Part shown: positions 44,868 to 55,127 of the stretch, one piece after another
Layout of the letters: each line of letters opens with the position of its first letter
How positions within the stretch are numbered: position 1 is the first letter of the stretch
Source of the DNA: Nitrospira sp.
Lineage (GTDB): Bacteria > Nitrospirota > Nitrospiria > Nitrospirales > Nitrospiraceae
DNA: 64,000 nucleotides
NCBI GenBank assembly: GCA_024998595.1
Contig: JACOEK010000003.1
Location: 372,001-436,000, forward strand
Reading direction: 5' to 3'
The notes under the pieces: generated by a model
What the model was told of the DNA's origin: nothing
The model's input: only the letters and a program-made list of their open reading frames with translations
Databases searched by the model: none
Translations under genes and position numbers: made by a program

Positions 44868-46046
44868 ATGAGCATCCCAAGCGTCAGTGAAGTGACCACC
44901 CAACAATCGATTCTCGAAAACCGCAATATCCTGATTGTGGACGACGAGGAACCCATTCGCCGCCTATTGGGCTATTTGCTCGAGCCCCACGGCTACCAGG
45001 TCACTCTGGCTGGTGAGGCTCGCGAAGCCCGTCAACGGATGGAGAGTGGGTCCTACGCCATGGTGTTGTGCGATGTGAATATGCCCGGTGAATCGGGCAT
45101 GGATCTGATTCGCCACATATTGACGCAATATCCCAATACCGCGGTGATCATGATCACAGGACTCGATAGCCCTGTCCTGGCCAATGCGGCCCTGGATATG
45201 GGAGCCTTCGGGTACATCATCAAGCCCTTCGAGGCCAACGAGGTTCTGATCAACGTGGCGAATGCGTTACGGCGGCGCAAGCTGGAAGTCGAAAATGCCA
45301 TGCATCGGGAGAATCTGGAAGAAGTCGTCCGGACCAGAACGATTGCCTTGCAGCAGGCGCTGGAATGGCTGGAACGGAGCGAAAAAGAACTGCGCCTCTC
45401 TCGCGAGGAAACTATTCAACGGCTCGCAATTGCCGCCGAGTATCGCGACAGTTCGACCGCGCAGCATATTCAACGGATGAGTCACTACTGCGAGCTGCTG
45501 GCGCGCCGTTACGGGTTATCCTCCGATCGATGCGATCTCATTCGCACCGCCAGCCCCATGCATGATATCGGCAAGATCGGCACCCCGGATCATGTGCTGC
45601 TCAAGCCCGGGAAGTTCACGCCTGAAGAATTTAAAGTCATTACGCAACATACCGAAATCGGTTACAGAATTTTAGCCGGTTCCGACTCGGATCTTTTGAA
45701 GGTGGCCGCGCTCATCGCCTGGACCCATCATGAACGGTACGACGGCACCGGGTATCCACGCGGAATCAAAGGTGAGGATATTCCCCTGGAAGGCAGGATC
45801 GTGGCGATCGCCGATAACTTCGACGCCCTCACGACTCAACGGGTGTACAAGCCGGCGTATGATTTCGACCATGCGAAGGATCTCATGCTGAAGGAACGGG
45901 GCAAACATTTCGATCCCGACCTGCTGGATATCTTTTTTGATTCCATGGCCGACATTAAACGCATTTTCGATCAATTTGCAGACCCGACCTGGCTCGCCTC
46001 CTCGCGGCATCGTGTGATCACGCAGGACCAGGGGGAGGGCCTATGA
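44868..46046 (+). CDS. Response regulator with HD-GYP phosphodiesterase domain
   Basis: 392 residues. A receiver domain spans about 20-135, with LIVDDEEPIRRLL, the phospho-acceptor Asp in MVLCDVNMPGESG and the Lys in IIKPFEANEV. A coiled-coil linker at about 140-190 (LEEVVRTRTIALQQALEWLE) leads to an HD-GYP domain at about 190-360: YRDSSTAQHIQRMSHYCELL, then SPMHDIGKIGTPD and HHERYDGTGYPRGI. It hydrolyses c-di-GMP under control of an unlinked histidine kinase. No kinase is adjacent. The stop overlaps the start of the next gene (ATGA), so they are coupled. Confidence 0.95.
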   Translation: MSIPSVSEVTTQQSILENRNILIVDDEEPIRRLLGYLLEPHGYQVTLAGEAREARQRMESGSYAMVLCDVNMPGESGMDLIRHILTQYPNTAVIMITGLDSPVLANAALDMGAFGYIIKPFEANEVLINVANALRRRKLEVENAMHRENLEEVVRTRTIALQQALEWLERSEKELRLSREETIQRLAIAAEYRDSSTAQHIQRMSHYCELLARRYGLSSDRCDLIRTASPMHDIGKIGTPDHVLLKPGKFTPEEFKVITQHTEIGYRILAGSDSDLLKVAALIAWTHHERYDGTGYPRGIKGEDIPLEGRIVAIADNFDALTTQRVYKPAYDFDHAKDLMLKERGKHFDPDLLDIFFDSMADIKRIFDQFADPTWLASSRHRVITQDQGEGL

Positions 46047-46540
46047 CCCGCACGTCACGAAATTGGATCGCCTATCTGTGTGAGAACCTGGCCTCGTCCG
46101 GGATGATGCCGACATGGGAAGCCGCCACGTACCTGACCGACAATCTGTTCGGAGACAAACCCAACCCGCGACTTCTGCGCACGACCTGCCCGTATGAGGA
46201 TACGACGCACTTGCTCCACCGGTTGTACGAGCCGCTCGTCGCAGCGGCCACTCGTGATATCCCGCTGCCGGCGGCAGCCATGATCCATGTGTTCACGGAT
46301 ATCAGCCTCACCGGAAAATCAGCGGTGCTGGTGGTCTATTTCCCCGGACACAATCAGCCGCACCAACTCCTGCTGTTGGATGCCGCTAAAGCTTGGGATC
46401 TGGTGTTTGAAAATTCAGACGAGTTCAACGCCTGGGCGGAAGAACGCTATCGTTGGATCAAGGCCGCGCTTGCCAACGTATCGGCGTGCGTACCAATCTC
46501 CCCGACCCTGCCCTCACCCCTCGAAGCCGTCAAGAACTGA
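46043..46540 (+). CDS. Hypothetical protein coupled to the HD-GYP regulator
   Basis: 165 residues, soluble, with no signal or membrane segment. It has a mixed alpha/beta pattern (MIHVFTDISLTGKSAVLVVY, then WDLVFENSDEFNAWAEERYR). I do not recognise the family. Its ATG overlaps the HD-GYP gene stop by 4 bp, so it is made together with that regulator and could modulate it or act on the same pathway. It is convergent with metH (stops 6 bp apart). Confidence 0.75.
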   Translation: MTRTSRNWIAYLCENLASSGMMPTWEAATYLTDNLFGDKPNPRLLRTTCPYEDTTHLLHRLYEPLVAAATRDIPLPAAAMIHVFTDISLTGKSAVLVVYFPGHNQPHQLLLLDAAKAWDLVFENSDEFNAWAEERYRWIKAALANVSACVPISPTLPSPLEAVKN

Positions 46541-46546
46541 CCGCTG

Positions 46547-49500
46547 CTAGGCGTCGTAGTTCAGATTCGGAGCCAACCACCGCTCCACTTCGCCTACGGA
46601 AAGGTTCTTGCGAACCGCATAGTCTTCCACTTGGTCGCGGTTGATTTTCCCCACGGCAAAATACTTGGCCTCTGGATGCGCAAAGTAGAACCCACTGACG
46701 GCTGCCGCCGGCAACATGGCAAAAGACTCGGTCAACGTCACCCCCGATTGCGATTCTGCCTGCAGCAGATCGAACAGGATGCGCTTCTCCGTGTGATCCG
46801 GACAAGCGGGATACCCCGGCGCCGGACGAATGCCGCGATACCGCTCGCGAATCATATCCTCGTTCGTAAGTGTCTCCGTTTTCCCGTATCCCCATTCGAC
46901 TCGAGCCTGCTTGTGCAGCCATTCGGCAAACGCTTCCGCTAGTCGATCCGCAAGCGCCTTGACCATGATGGAGTTGTAGTCGTCATGATCCTTCTCGTAC
47001 TTCGCACAGAGCGGCTCTACGCCGATGCCTGCCGTCACCACAAAGGCCCCCACATAATCGCCGCGTCCTGATCCCTTAGGCGCAACGTAGTCGGCCAAGG
47101 CCAGGTTGAACTGATCGGCCGGCTTCTCGGTTTGTTGCCGCAGCGTGTGGAATGTGGTCAACACTTCCCGACGATCGCTATTCCGATACAATTCAATATC
47201 GTCGCCGATGCTATTGGCCGGGAAAAATCCATAGACGCCGCGCGCCGTCAGCAACTCGCCCTGAATGATCTCCTCCAGCAATGCCTGGGCATCAGCCAAA
47301 AGTTCCTTCGCCTTCGGGCCGACTGTGGCATCGTCCAGAATACCGGGATACCGGCCACGCAGTTCCCAGGTATGAAAAAACGGTGTCCAGTCGATATATG
47401 GCACCAACTCACGCAACGGCACGCGATCGATCTGGCGCAGTCCGGTAAACGAAGGAGTGGGAATATCGGCTGAGGCCCAATCGGTGGGCATCTGATGACT
47501 TCGCGCGGACTCCAGACTACGGAGCGTTTTCGAACCGCGATCCTGGTGTGCCTGCCGAATGCGGTCGTAATCGGCGCGAACGGAGGCCGAAAATTCCTGC
47601 TTTTGCTGCTCGTTGATCAAACTCCCCACCACACCGACCGCACGTGAAGCATCAAGCACATGCACCGTGGCCTGATTATAGGATGGGGCAATCTTCACCG
47701 CCGTATGAGCCTTGCTGGTGGTGGCGCCACCGATGAGCAGCGGCACCGTGAACCCCTGCCGCGTCATCTCCTTGGCCACATGCACCATTTCGTCTAGAGA
47801 CGGCGTGATCAATCCGCTCAGGCCGACCATATCCACCTGTTGCTCACGGGCCGTCGCCAGAATCTTTTCGCAGGAGACCATCACCCCCAGATCGATCACT
47901 TCGTAGTTGTTGCAGCCCAACACCACACCCACGATGTTCTTGCCGATATCGTGCACATCGCCCTTCACGGTCGCGAGCAACACCTTGCCATTCGCGCGGG
48001 AAGTACCCAACCGTTGTTTTTCCGCCTCCATAAACGGCATCAGGTAGGCCACGGCCTTCTTCATCACGCGCGCGCTTTTCACCACCTGCGGCAGGAACAT
48101 TTTTCCCGAGCCAAAGAGATCGCCGACGATGTTCATGCCCGCCATCAACGGGCCTTCGATCACGTCGAGCGGCCGGGTGGATTTCTGTCGTGCCTCCTCC
48201 ACATCCTGATCGATATAATCCGTCAGTCCCTTCACCAGGGCGTGGGCCAACCGTTCCTCAACAGGCCGCGTACGCCATTCATCGTCCTTGACCGCCGCTT
48301 TCCCCTTCTGTTTGACCGTGTCGGCAAACGTCACCAACCGTTCGGTCGCATCAGGTCGGCGGTTCAACAGCACATCCTCCACCAGCGCAAGCAGATCCTT
48401 GGGAATTTCTTCATAGACGGCCAACTGCCCGGCGTTGACGATACCCATATCGAGGCCAGCCTGGATCGCATGGTAGAGAAACGCGGCATGCATCGCCTCG
48501 CGCACGACATTGTTCCCGCGGAACGAAAACGAGATATTACTGACGCCGCCGCTGACTTTGGCCAATGGCAGGTTCTGCTTGATCCAGCGCGTCGCTTCGA
48601 TAAAGTCGACGGCGTAATTGTTGTGTTCTTCCAGTCCGGTCGCGACGGTGAGGATGTTCGGATCGAAAATAATGTCTTGCGGCGGAACACCGACCTGATC
48701 CGTGAGCAGACGATATGACCGTTCGCAGATCTCGACGCGCCGTGCGACCGAGTCGGCCTGACCACGCTCGTCGAATGCCATGACGACAATCGCCGCCCCG
48801 TAGCGCCGGATAAGCCGCGCCTGTTCCAAAAACTTGGCCTCGCCCTCCTTCAAGCTGATGGAATTGACGATGCCCTTGCCTTGCAAGTTACGGAGGCCCT
48901 CTTCGATGACCTCCCATTTCGAACTGTCCACCATGATCGGCACGCGCGCGATGTCCGACTCGGCCGCCAGAAGACGCAGGAATTTCTGCATCGCCGCTTT
49001 AGAGTCCAGCATGCCTTCATCCATATTGATGTCGATGACCTGCGCCCCGCCTTCCACCTGCTGACGGGCCACCGTCAACGCCTTGTCGTAATCGCCCGCC
49101 AGGATCAATTTGGAGAAGGCCGGTGAACCGGTGATGTTCGTGCGCTCGCCGACATTCACGAAGTTCGATTCGGGCCGGACGGTCAGGGCTTCCAGGCCGC
49201 TGAGGCGTAAAAACGGTTCGACCTGCGACGGCCGACGAGGAGACACCCCGCGCACCGCTTCCGCAATGGTATGAATATGGTCGGGCGTGGTTCCGCAACA
49301 GCCGCCCACAATGTTAAGCCACCCGTTTTGTGCCCACTCGCGCAGCTGAGGCGCAAGCGATTCCGGGGTTTCGGGAAAACCAGTGGGCAGTAACGGATTG
49401 GGCAGCCCGGCATTCGGATGGCTGCTGACATAAATCGGCGCCAGCTGCGACAATTCTTCGATCAGCGGCCGCATTTCTTTCGGCCCCAGGGCGCAGTTCA

Positions 49501-50230
49501 TGCCCACACTGAGCAAGGGCACATGGGAAATGGAATTCCAAAACCCTTCGACCGTCTGCCCCGAAAACCCGCGGTTGCTCCCGGCCTGAATGAACGTGAC
49601 CGACGCCATGATCGGCACCTGGCGGGCACCTTCTGCAAACAGTTGCTGAATTGCAAAAAAAGCGGCCTTGGCATTCAGCGTGTCGAAGATCGTTTCGACC
49701 AACAGCAAGTCGACGCCGCCGTCCAATAGACCACGCACCTGCTCGCCATAGGCCTGCACCAATTCCGGATAAGTGGTCCCGCGCGCCGCCGCATCATTGG
49801 AATCTGTCGAAACCGACGAGGTCTTGGTGGTCGGGCCGATCGCGCCTGCCACGAAGCAGCGTCGCGCCGGGTGCGCCGCGACCACCTGTGCCACCGCCCG
49901 CTTGGCGCATTCGGCGCCGGCTTTGGATAGCTCATAGCCCAGATCATCCATGCCGTAGTCGGCCAGTGACACGGATTGAGAATTAAACGTGTTGGTTTCA
50001 ACGATGTCCGCTCCGGCTTCGAGATACTGCCGGTGGATCGCCTCGATGACGCCCGGTTGCGTGACGTTCAAGAGGTCGTTGTGGCCTTTGAGGTCCTTCT
50101 TCCAGTCCTTGAAACGATCCCCGCGAAACGCGGCTTCGTCCAGCTTGTGACGCTGGATCATGGTCCCCATGGCACCGTCCAGGATCAGGATACGTTCTCG
50201 CAGAAGGTCTCGAATCTCGTGTACCGGCAT
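46547..50230 (-). CDS. metH: Cobalamin-dependent methionine synthase
   Basis: 1227 residues with the four MetH modules in order. The homocysteine-binding barrel (1-330) has zinc ligands in GMNCALGP and [10 protein letters not shown]. The methyltetrahydrofolate-binding barrel (about 350-620) has [14 protein letters not shown]. The cobalamin module (about 640-900) has the cap plus [20 protein letters not shown], with the His that ligates cobalt. The reactivation domain (about 910-1220) has the SAM-binding R[16 protein letters not shown] region. It methylates homocysteine in the cytoplasm. It has its own promoter region at 50231-50412. No riboswitch was seen there. Confidence 0.98.
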   Translation of the reverse strand: MPVHEIRDLLRERILILDGAMGTMIQRHKLDEAAFRGDRFKDWKKDLKGHNDLLNVTQPGVIEAIHRQYLEAGADIVETNTFNSQSVSLADYGMDDLGYELSKAGAECAKRAVAQVVAAHPARRCFVAGAIGPTTKTSSVSTDSNDAAARGTTYPELVQAYGEQVRGLLDGGVDLLLVETIFDTLNAKAAFFAIQQLFAEGARQVPIMASVTFIQAGSNRGFSGQTVEGFWNSISHVPLLSVGMNCALGPKEMRPLIEELSQLAPIYVSSHPNAGLPNPLLPTGFPETPESLAPQLREWAQNGWLNIVGGCCGTTPDHIHTIAEAVRGVSPRRPSQVEPFLRLSGLEALTVRPESNFVNVGERTNITGSPAFSKLILAGDYDKALTVARQQVEGGAQVIDINMDEGMLDSKAAMQKFLRLLAAESDIARVPIMVDSSKWEVIEEGLRNLQGKGIVNSISLKEGEAKFLEQARLIRRYGAAIVVMAFDERGQADSVARRVEICERSYRLLTDQVGVPPQDIIFDPNILTVATGLEEHNNYAVDFIEATRWIKQNLPLAKVSGGVSNISFSFRGNNVVREAMHAAFLYHAIQAGLDMGIVNAGQLAVYEEIPKDLLALVEDVLLNRRPDATERLVTFADTVKQKGKAAVKDDEWRTRPVEERLAHALVKGLTDYIDQDVEEARQKSTRPLDVIEGPLMAGMNIVGDLFGSGKMFLPQVVKSARVMKKAVAYLMPFMEAEKQRLGTSRANGKVLLATVKGDVHDIGKNIVGVVLGCNNYEVIDLGVMVSCEKILATAREQQVDMVGLSGLITPSLDEMVHVAKEMTRQGFTVPLLIGGATTSKAHTAVKIAPSYNQATVHVLDASRAVGVVGSLINEQQKQEFSASVRADYDRIRQAHQDRGSKTLRSLESARSHQMPTDWASADIPTPSFTGLRQIDRVPLRELVPYIDWTPFFHTWELRGRYPGILDDATVGPKAKELLADAQALLEEIIQGELLTARGVYGFFPANSIGDDIELYRNSDRREVLTTFHTLRQQTEKPADQFNLALADYVAPKGSGRGDYVGAFVVTAGIGVEPLCAKYEKDHDDYNSIMVKALADRLAEAFAEWLHKQARVEWGYGKTETLTNEDMIRERYRGIRPAPGYPACPDHTEKRILFDLLQAESQSGVTLTESFAMLPAAAVSGFYFAHPEAKYFAVGKINRDQVEDYAVRKNLSVGEVERWLAPNLNYDA

Positions 50231-50412
50231 GACTACCTATGTCTTTCTGTCATCGAACTCAGGCCTGTGGCGGCTGGTCGATGACTCGCAATGGATCGGC
50301 ATCATATCGGGAACGGACTTTTTTCGGCAAGCCTGGCCGGCTCTGCCTTGACAATGCCTACCCTGGCCGATACGATGCCAGACAGTGTCTGGGTCGAGCC
50401 TGAGTCGATTGT

Positions 50413-51192
50413 ATGGCGCATCAGACAGTCACCCGCCTCATTATTTGTTGCCTTCTCTGCATCAGCCTCCTCGGACCGGAATGCCCTTCCCTTTGGGCCG
50501 GGCCCTATTTTGAGGATGGCTATCTCGGGCTGACTCAAAACGAGTTGCACGACAAACTCGGCCTGCCTCAGGCGGTGCGTGACCGCAAATCCGCATTGCG
50601 CGTGTTCACCTATTACCCCATCAACGATTGGGATCAATACTTCAAGAAAGTCGCGTCTCCTGAAAACGGAGAAGATGTCTACACGTTCAAGCGTGACGGG
50701 GTCGATATCCGGTATTCCTTCAGTTTTATGTTCGATCCCAACGATCATAACGAGCAGCGCCCGTTGTTTGTCCGCCTGGTCGACATCGAGTTCTCTCCCC
50801 CTGTGGCCCTGAGCAAGATTCCCCAACTCGTCCCGGAATTCAAACCTCCGGACGAGGCCTCTGCGCCGGTTTTCCGCTCCAACATTATGTTGTTGTTTTT
50901 TTCGGGGAGCCCGTCGGCCGATGCGCGGTTCATTGTACGGGAGAAAGGAAAGGATGCCCTCGACTGGTCGCTCGCCTTCCAGATGTTTGCCTTGCAGGGT
51001 CTACCCGATCCGCTGACGCCGAAAGCCCCGATCGACCGCCTGGAAATCGGAACCCAAAGTCTCCCGCTGGTCAAATTGCGCCAGCGCACGACCCATGAAC
51101 CGGTCCTCAACCCCTACTCGAAAGCCTTCGCCCAGCAGCCGACGCCTGCGCCGCCCGTAAAAAAAATTCCGGTGCCGACCTACGCCGATTAG
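50413..51192 (+). CDS. Exported hypothetical protein
   Basis: 259 residues. A signal peptide (MAHQTVTRLIICCLLCISLL, with possible cleavage near LWA) is followed by a segment that resembles SmpA/OmlA-type modules (YLGLTQNELHDKLGLPQAVR). A beta-rich middle and a Pro-rich tail (PTPAPPVKKIPVPTY) complete the protein. No function is known. It is divergent from metH and convergent with the DUF4124 gene, six bases apart. Confidence 0.7.
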   Translation: MAHQTVTRLIICCLLCISLLGPECPSLWAGPYFEDGYLGLTQNELHDKLGLPQAVRDRKSALRVFTYYPINDWDQYFKKVASPENGEDVYTFKRDGVDIRYSFSFMFDPNDHNEQRPLFVRLVDIEFSPPVALSKIPQLVPEFKPPDEASAPVFRSNIMLLFFSGSPSADARFIVREKGKDALDWSLAFQMFALQGLPDPLTPKAPIDRLEIGTQSLPLVKLRQRTTHEPVLNPYSKAFAQQPTPAPPVKKIPVPTYAD

Positions 51193-51198
51193 ACACAG

Positions 51199-51849
51199 TT
51201 AGGGAGCTGGTTGTTCGGCTGGCTCCAACTGGCGAGCCGTGCGTTCGTCCTGGGCGCGATAACTTTGCTCGGTCTGGCTCCGCATCCGCCCTAGCATATT
51301 GTCCACGGGCTGACCCGTTCCTTGTTGGGAGGGTCCTGCGAGCGCCTCCAGAGACGGAGTTTGGATAGCGATCAGCTGGTATGCGGCGGAGACACCCACT
51401 AATACCAGCAGCAACTTACACAGAATCCTGATGGCGGGATTGCCGCTTAGAAACATCAAGGTCAGGAGGAGCAGGGCAGAACAACCTGCCAGGATCACGA
51501 CGGCGGTCTGATAGGCCGTCAGCCCCTTGATCGTTCGCGAACCGACCCGGGCCGCAACGGCACCGAGGAGATCGCCGATCACGCCCGTCGAAGCAGGATG
51601 GTTGCTGTCGGTAACGGCCGGAGCAGGAGCAGAGGCCGCGGATTCCGTACTGGTCATGGTTCGCACCCGCCCCCGATAAGCGGCCGGTACCTGGTCGAGA
51701 TTGTCGGTTAGGACAGCTTGGCCCTGGGCATCCGTGTACACATAGAGGGACCCCGCTTCGGCCTCAACCGCGGCGTACCCTACGAGACAAAACCCCAGCG
51801 CACTCGCCCATACCATTGCCCTGTGTGGTCTCCGGCCCCTCTGCCCCAT
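51199..51849 (-). CDS. DUF4124-type exported/membrane protein
   Basis: 216 residues. A signal or first membrane helix (AMVWASALGFCLVGYAAVE) precedes the DUF4124-like segment SLYVYTDAQGQAVLTDNLDQ with VP-x-x-Y-R-x-(R/K)V. Two further membrane helices (AVVILAGCSALLLLTLMFLS and LCKLLLVLVGVSAAYQLIAI) and a polar C-terminus follow. DUF4124 domains are envelope modules of unknown function, often in peptidoglycan- or pilus-related proteins. An internal Met at residue 12 is an alternative start. Confidence 0.75.
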   Translation of the reverse strand: MGQRGRRPHRAMVWASALGFCLVGYAAVEAEAGSLYVYTDAQGQAVLTDNLDQVPAAYRGRVRTMTSTESAASAPAPAVTDSNHPASTGVIGDLLGAVAARVGSRTIKGLTAYQTAVVILAGCSALLLLTLMFLSGNPAIRILCKLLLVLVGVSAAYQLIAIQTPSLEALAGPSQQGTGQPVDNMLGRMRSQTEQSYRAQDERTARQLEPAEQPAP

Positions 51850-51979
51850 ACGCAGCCCTCCAGCGGTACTCCATTAAGCATAGCAGGTCGAAACGTCCCT
51901 CCCTTGACGGACCGAAAACCTATTGTTTAGCATGCAGCAGGCACCGCGCCCTCGCACACTCGTTGACGGAAGGATATTT

Positions 51980-52432
51980 GTGACCGATCAGACAACTTCG
52001 GCAAGCCCCGTTTCCTCCATGCCTCCGGCGGCGGAACCCACCCCGTTCATCCGCCAACGGCCGGTCAGGATCATTATCAATTCCTTCCTCGCGCTGTTCG
52101 TGGTCGCCCTGATCGCGTTTCGATTCGTGCCGGGCTGGCTGGACCCGGATTTCTCCAAACATATCGAAAGCCACCGCGTGATGGTGGGCATGGACCGCAA
52201 GCAGGTGCTGGAATCGTGGGGCTCGCCGAATACGATGAATGTGTCCCATACTAGCGATGGGCTACGACGTGAAGAATGGATCTTTGAAGATTGGGAAAGT
52301 CCGGCGGTCGTCAAACACCGGTATCTCTACTTTGAAGAAGGCAAGTTGATCGGCGGCCATTTTTCAGGGTCCGACGTGCGCCTACCGCTGCCTACCAACC
52401 CGGAACCGGTCAAACCGAAGGGCCATCCCTAG
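51980..52432 (+). CDS. Small membrane-anchored hypothetical protein, SmpA/OmlA-like C-terminal domain
   Basis: About 150 residues from a GTG start at 51980, which AAGGA precedes. An upstream ATG at 51932 would add 16 residues. A membrane helix (IIINSFLALFVVALIAFRFV) follows an N-terminal cytoplasmic stretch. The outer part has VMVGMDRKQVLESWGSPNTM and EEWIFEDWE, which resembles the G-M-x-x-x-x-V-x-x-x-(L/W)G-x-P module of SmpA/OmlA-like proteins. A role in envelope assembly is inferred only from this resemblance. Confidence 0.65.
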   Translation: MTDQTTSASPVSSMPPAAEPTPFIRQRPVRIIINSFLALFVVALIAFRFVPGWLDPDFSKHIESHRVMVGMDRKQVLESWGSPNTMNVSHTSDGLRREEWIFEDWESPAVVKHRYLYFEEGKLIGGHFSGSDVRLPLPTNPEPVKPKGHP

Positions 52433-52478
52433 ACAACGGATATTTGCCATCCGGCCTGATTACCTTGCTTCCCTCGAC

Positions 52479-52748
52479 TCACTCAGCCTCGCCCGTTGCT
52501 TCACGGACTTGCAGCGCCAGACGGCTCAACAGGATTTCCGCCCGCTGCCTGTCACTTTCCTCAACCATGACCCGGCTGCCCAACAGCGCCACTCCGGGAT
52601 AAAGCGCGCTGATGTGTTCATGCTCAACGGCGTAGGGAATGCCGTTGCCGTCGAGCAAGCTTCGGATCAGCGCAAGCTCGCCGACATCCGCCGGTTCACG
52701 GAGAGTCACCAGATGCTGAGAACTCTCAGGATGATGCCGTAACGTCAC
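52479..52748 (-). CDS. DUF2007-type protein
   Basis: 89 residues. The segment REPADVGELALIRSLLDGNG followed by IPYAVEHEHISALYPGV and VMVEESDRQRAEILLS matches DUF2007, proposed to be a small signal-transducing or regulatory domain. There is no signal peptide. The DNA between this gene and the upstream one is sparse. The function is unknown. Confidence 0.85.
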   Translation of the reverse strand: MTLRHHPESSQHLVTLREPADVGELALIRSLLDGNGIPYAVEHEHISALYPGVALLGSRVMVEESDRQRAEILLSRLALQVREATGEAE

Positions 52749-52983
52749 AATTGCCCTCCCGCCGGGCCGCTTCGCGCACTCATCGAGTGGAGTTTGCCGG
52801 GAACCGGCATCCCACGCTGCGAACAGCGCGTGATTCGTTGCAATTCACCCGGATGGTCAATACACTCACGTATACACACACAGGGCACGGAAGCAGAAGG
52901 TAGCCTCGGATCTCGGCTCTGGAGCAAAGGACTGCACGGGATATCGGTGTTGGTGCCGTTGCCTTAGGGGTATAACGGACGGC

Positions 52984-53268
52984 TTACGGGGTTTCGGTGA
53001 TCTGAACGCGCCGCTCTTTCCCGGGCCCGCCGGACACGGTCAGTACGCGTTTCCATTCCCGAACTTGATAGATGGCCCAGGCCTGCGGCTGATTCTTGTA
53101 AAACGCGTCCGGGTCTTCGCCTGATGCATTGAGGTAAATCGGCTCCGTAAACCCTTCATCCAGCACATAGTCCAATAAACAGTCCGTGGTAAACCCTTTT
53201 CCATGCAGGGCCACCTCGGCAAGGAAGTTAAGAATCTCGTCGGAATCCTGAATGGTGATAGGCTTCAT
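52984..53268 (-). CDS. Hypothetical protein
   Basis: 94 residues beginning MKPITIQDSDEILNFLAEVA. It reads as alternating helices and strands with no recognisable motif. The start at 53268 is chosen over an ATG 18 codons upstream, because that one would overlap the divergent CADD-like gene. It is divergent from that gene with 47 bp between their starts, so they share a promoter region. Confidence 0.65.
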   Translation of the reverse strand: MKPITIQDSDEILNFLAEVALHGKGFTTDCLLDYVLDEGFTEPIYLNASGEDPDAFYKNQPQAWAIYQVREWKRVLTVSGGPGKERRVQITETP

Positions 53269-53315
53269 CTGTCCGGTGGCTGATTGTAGCCAGTAGGAAC
53301 GAAGGAAGGCAAGGC

Positions 53316-54068
53316 ATGGCACAGAAGAGATTGACCCGCACGCAATTTCTCGAACGGCTGTTGTCCATCATGGATCGTAAACACCATTGGGGCTGGCCGA
53401 TCATCATGGGACCCGGGATCACCAAGGCCCAGTTGAAGCTCCACTACCAACAGGAGTATCTGGTCTATGTGCGGGACTTTCCCGTCCTCCTCGCCCGGGT
53501 ACATGGGCAAAACCCGCCTCCGGATGTGCGGCGCATGTTGGCTGAAAATATTTATGAAGAAGATACCGGGGGACTGTCTTTTGGACGGTCTCACCCCGAG
53601 CTCTTCAATGAAATGATGCGCGGGCTCGGATTCGACAGCCGGGTGTTTCTCAGAGCCACACTTCTCCCTGCCAGTACCCGCTATCGACGATGGCTGGAGA
53701 AGGTGACAGCCAGCCGCGACTGGGTCGTCGGTGCCGCCGCCTTGGCGGTGTTTGTCGAAGGCAGCATCAAGGACCGTCAGGAAATTCAAGAACCCTCCAA
53801 GCCAAAAACCGAGACCGAGATTGAAGCCTATATTGACGCCCATCCCCTCATTCGTCATCACGGGATTGACCGGCAGCAGATGGACCTCATACGCGCGCAC
53901 CAGAAGGTGGAGGCCGGGCATCGACAGGACGCCTACACGATGGTCGTCACCTATGCGGACAGCAGAAGCCGGCAAAATGCCGTTCTGGCCTGCGTTCGGC
54001 AAGGGCTGACGCTGTGGATGGCCTACCGCGACGGTATCGCCAAAGCCTGCAAATTGGCCAAGCCATGA
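53316..54068 (+). CDS. CADD-like (TenA/PqqC superfamily) iron-dependent enzyme, candidate PABA synthase
   Basis: 250 residues of the haem-oxygenase-like fold. Candidate metal ligands occur in family order: Glu81/Glu82 in NIYEEDTGG, His93 in GRSHPEL, Glu149 in FVEGS, His195, Glu199 and His202 in AHQKVEAGHRQ (H-x3-(D/E)-x2-H). A lysine at 152 (SIKDR) corresponds in position to the reactive Lys of the Chlamydia protein CADD, which makes p-aminobenzoate from its own tyrosine with a di-metal centre. The Tyr candidates are in YQQEYLVYVRDF. Activity is inferred from the family. The gene overlaps the next by 4 bp. Confidence 0.75.
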   Translation: MAQKRLTRTQFLERLLSIMDRKHHWGWPIIMGPGITKAQLKLHYQQEYLVYVRDFPVLLARVHGQNPPPDVRRMLAENIYEEDTGGLSFGRSHPELFNEMMRGLGFDSRVFLRATLLPASTRYRRWLEKVTASRDWVVGAAALAVFVEGSIKDRQEIQEPSKPKTETEIEAYIDAHPLIRHHGIDRQQMDLIRAHQKVEAGHRQDAYTMVVTYADSRSRQNAVLACVRQGLTLWMAYRDGIAKACKLAKP

Positions 54069-54961
54069 GGATTCTCCACGCCCGCTGGCGGTTGTTGCTG
54101 CTCTGCCTACTCTTTATCTTCAATCTGAATCAGGCGGCTGGAGCATCCGTGTCACCTGACGACATGGTGCTGGTGCCAGCCGGTGAATTCACCATGGGGG
54201 CCTCGGCTGACAACGGCGGCCTGCCGGATGAGCAACCGATGCGCCTGGTCTATCTGGGCGCGTTCTGGATCGATCGGTACGAAGTCACAAACGCCGCCTA
54301 TCTTCAATTCGTCCAGGCCACCAACTATCAAGCTCCCGCCAATGCCGCCGTGAAATTGAACCTCTGGGATCAGAACCGACCGCTCCCGGGCATCGAGCAA
54401 CATCCGGTCGTGAATGTGAGTTGGCTTGATGCAGTCGCATTCTGTCGTTGGGCGAATAAACGCTTGCCGACGGAAGCGGAATGGGAAAAGGCCGCGCGAG
54501 GAACCGACGGACGGATTTACCCCTGGGGCAACGAATGGCAGTTCGACAACGGGAACAGCGCGAGCTACTGGGCCGGGAAAACCGTGCAATTTGCGGACAG
54601 CACGGAATGGGACGCGTTCTGGATCAAGGGCCCCGGCGCGCGCATTTCGAAAGCGAAGGGTCTCAATGGTGAAATCCTCACCATGCCGGTCGGCAGTTTC
54701 CCCGCCGGCGCGAGTCCCTACGGAGCGCTGGACATGGCTGGAAATGCCGCGGAATGGGTGCAGGACTGGTACAACCCCAACCATTACCGCTCAGCGCCGC
54801 TCACGGACCCCCAGGGCCCCGAACGCGGTGCGATTAAAGCCATGCGCGGCGGATCCTGGCTTAAACCGGCGATCAGCCTGCGCGCCTCCGATCGCGATTG
54901 GGGGACAATGGACAGCCGCCCTTCAGGAACCGGATTCCGTTGCGCCAGGGACCGCTATTAG
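54065..54961 (+). CDS. SUMF1/FGE-like domain protein without catalytic cysteines
   Basis: 298 residues with a signal peptide (LLLLCLLFIFNLNQAAGA) and the formylglycine-generating-enzyme sulfatase-type fold: MVLVPAGEFTMGASADNGGL, then DRYEVTNAAYLQFV, VSWLDAVAFCRWANKRLPTE, GNAAEWVQDWYNP and RGGSWLKPAISLRASDRDWG, ending GFRCARDRY. True FGE enzymes have two cysteines in the GGSW-x-C-x4-C segment, and here those positions are K and S. The protein therefore cannot be a normal FGE. It may bind ligands or peptidoglycan in the periplasm. It is coupled to the CADD-like gene. Confidence 0.88.
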   Translation: MRILHARWRLLLLCLLFIFNLNQAAGASVSPDDMVLVPAGEFTMGASADNGGLPDEQPMRLVYLGAFWIDRYEVTNAAYLQFVQATNYQAPANAAVKLNLWDQNRPLPGIEQHPVVNVSWLDAVAFCRWANKRLPTEAEWEKAARGTDGRIYPWGNEWQFDNGNSASYWAGKTVQFADSTEWDAFWIKGPGARISKAKGLNGEILTMPVGSFPAGASPYGALDMAGNAAEWVQDWYNPNHYRSAPLTDPQGPERGAIKAMRGGSWLKPAISLRASDRDWGTMDSRPSGTGFRCARDRY

Positions 54962-55127
54962 TCCAACCCCTCCCGCGAGTTGCACCCCGTGTGTTGAACT
55001 ACTCCCCCCGACTCCTCTACCTGCCGGATTTTCAGGAGATCCTAGGTAGCCCAGGCTTCAACCGCTATACTGCTCGTAAACGCAGGATCCTCCAGATTGC
55101 GTAACCTTGATCGGTTGAACAGCCGCC

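Noticed and set aside
50231-50412. Possible cobalamin or SAM riboswitch before metH
   Set aside because: No recognisable conserved core of either class could be seen in the short leader.
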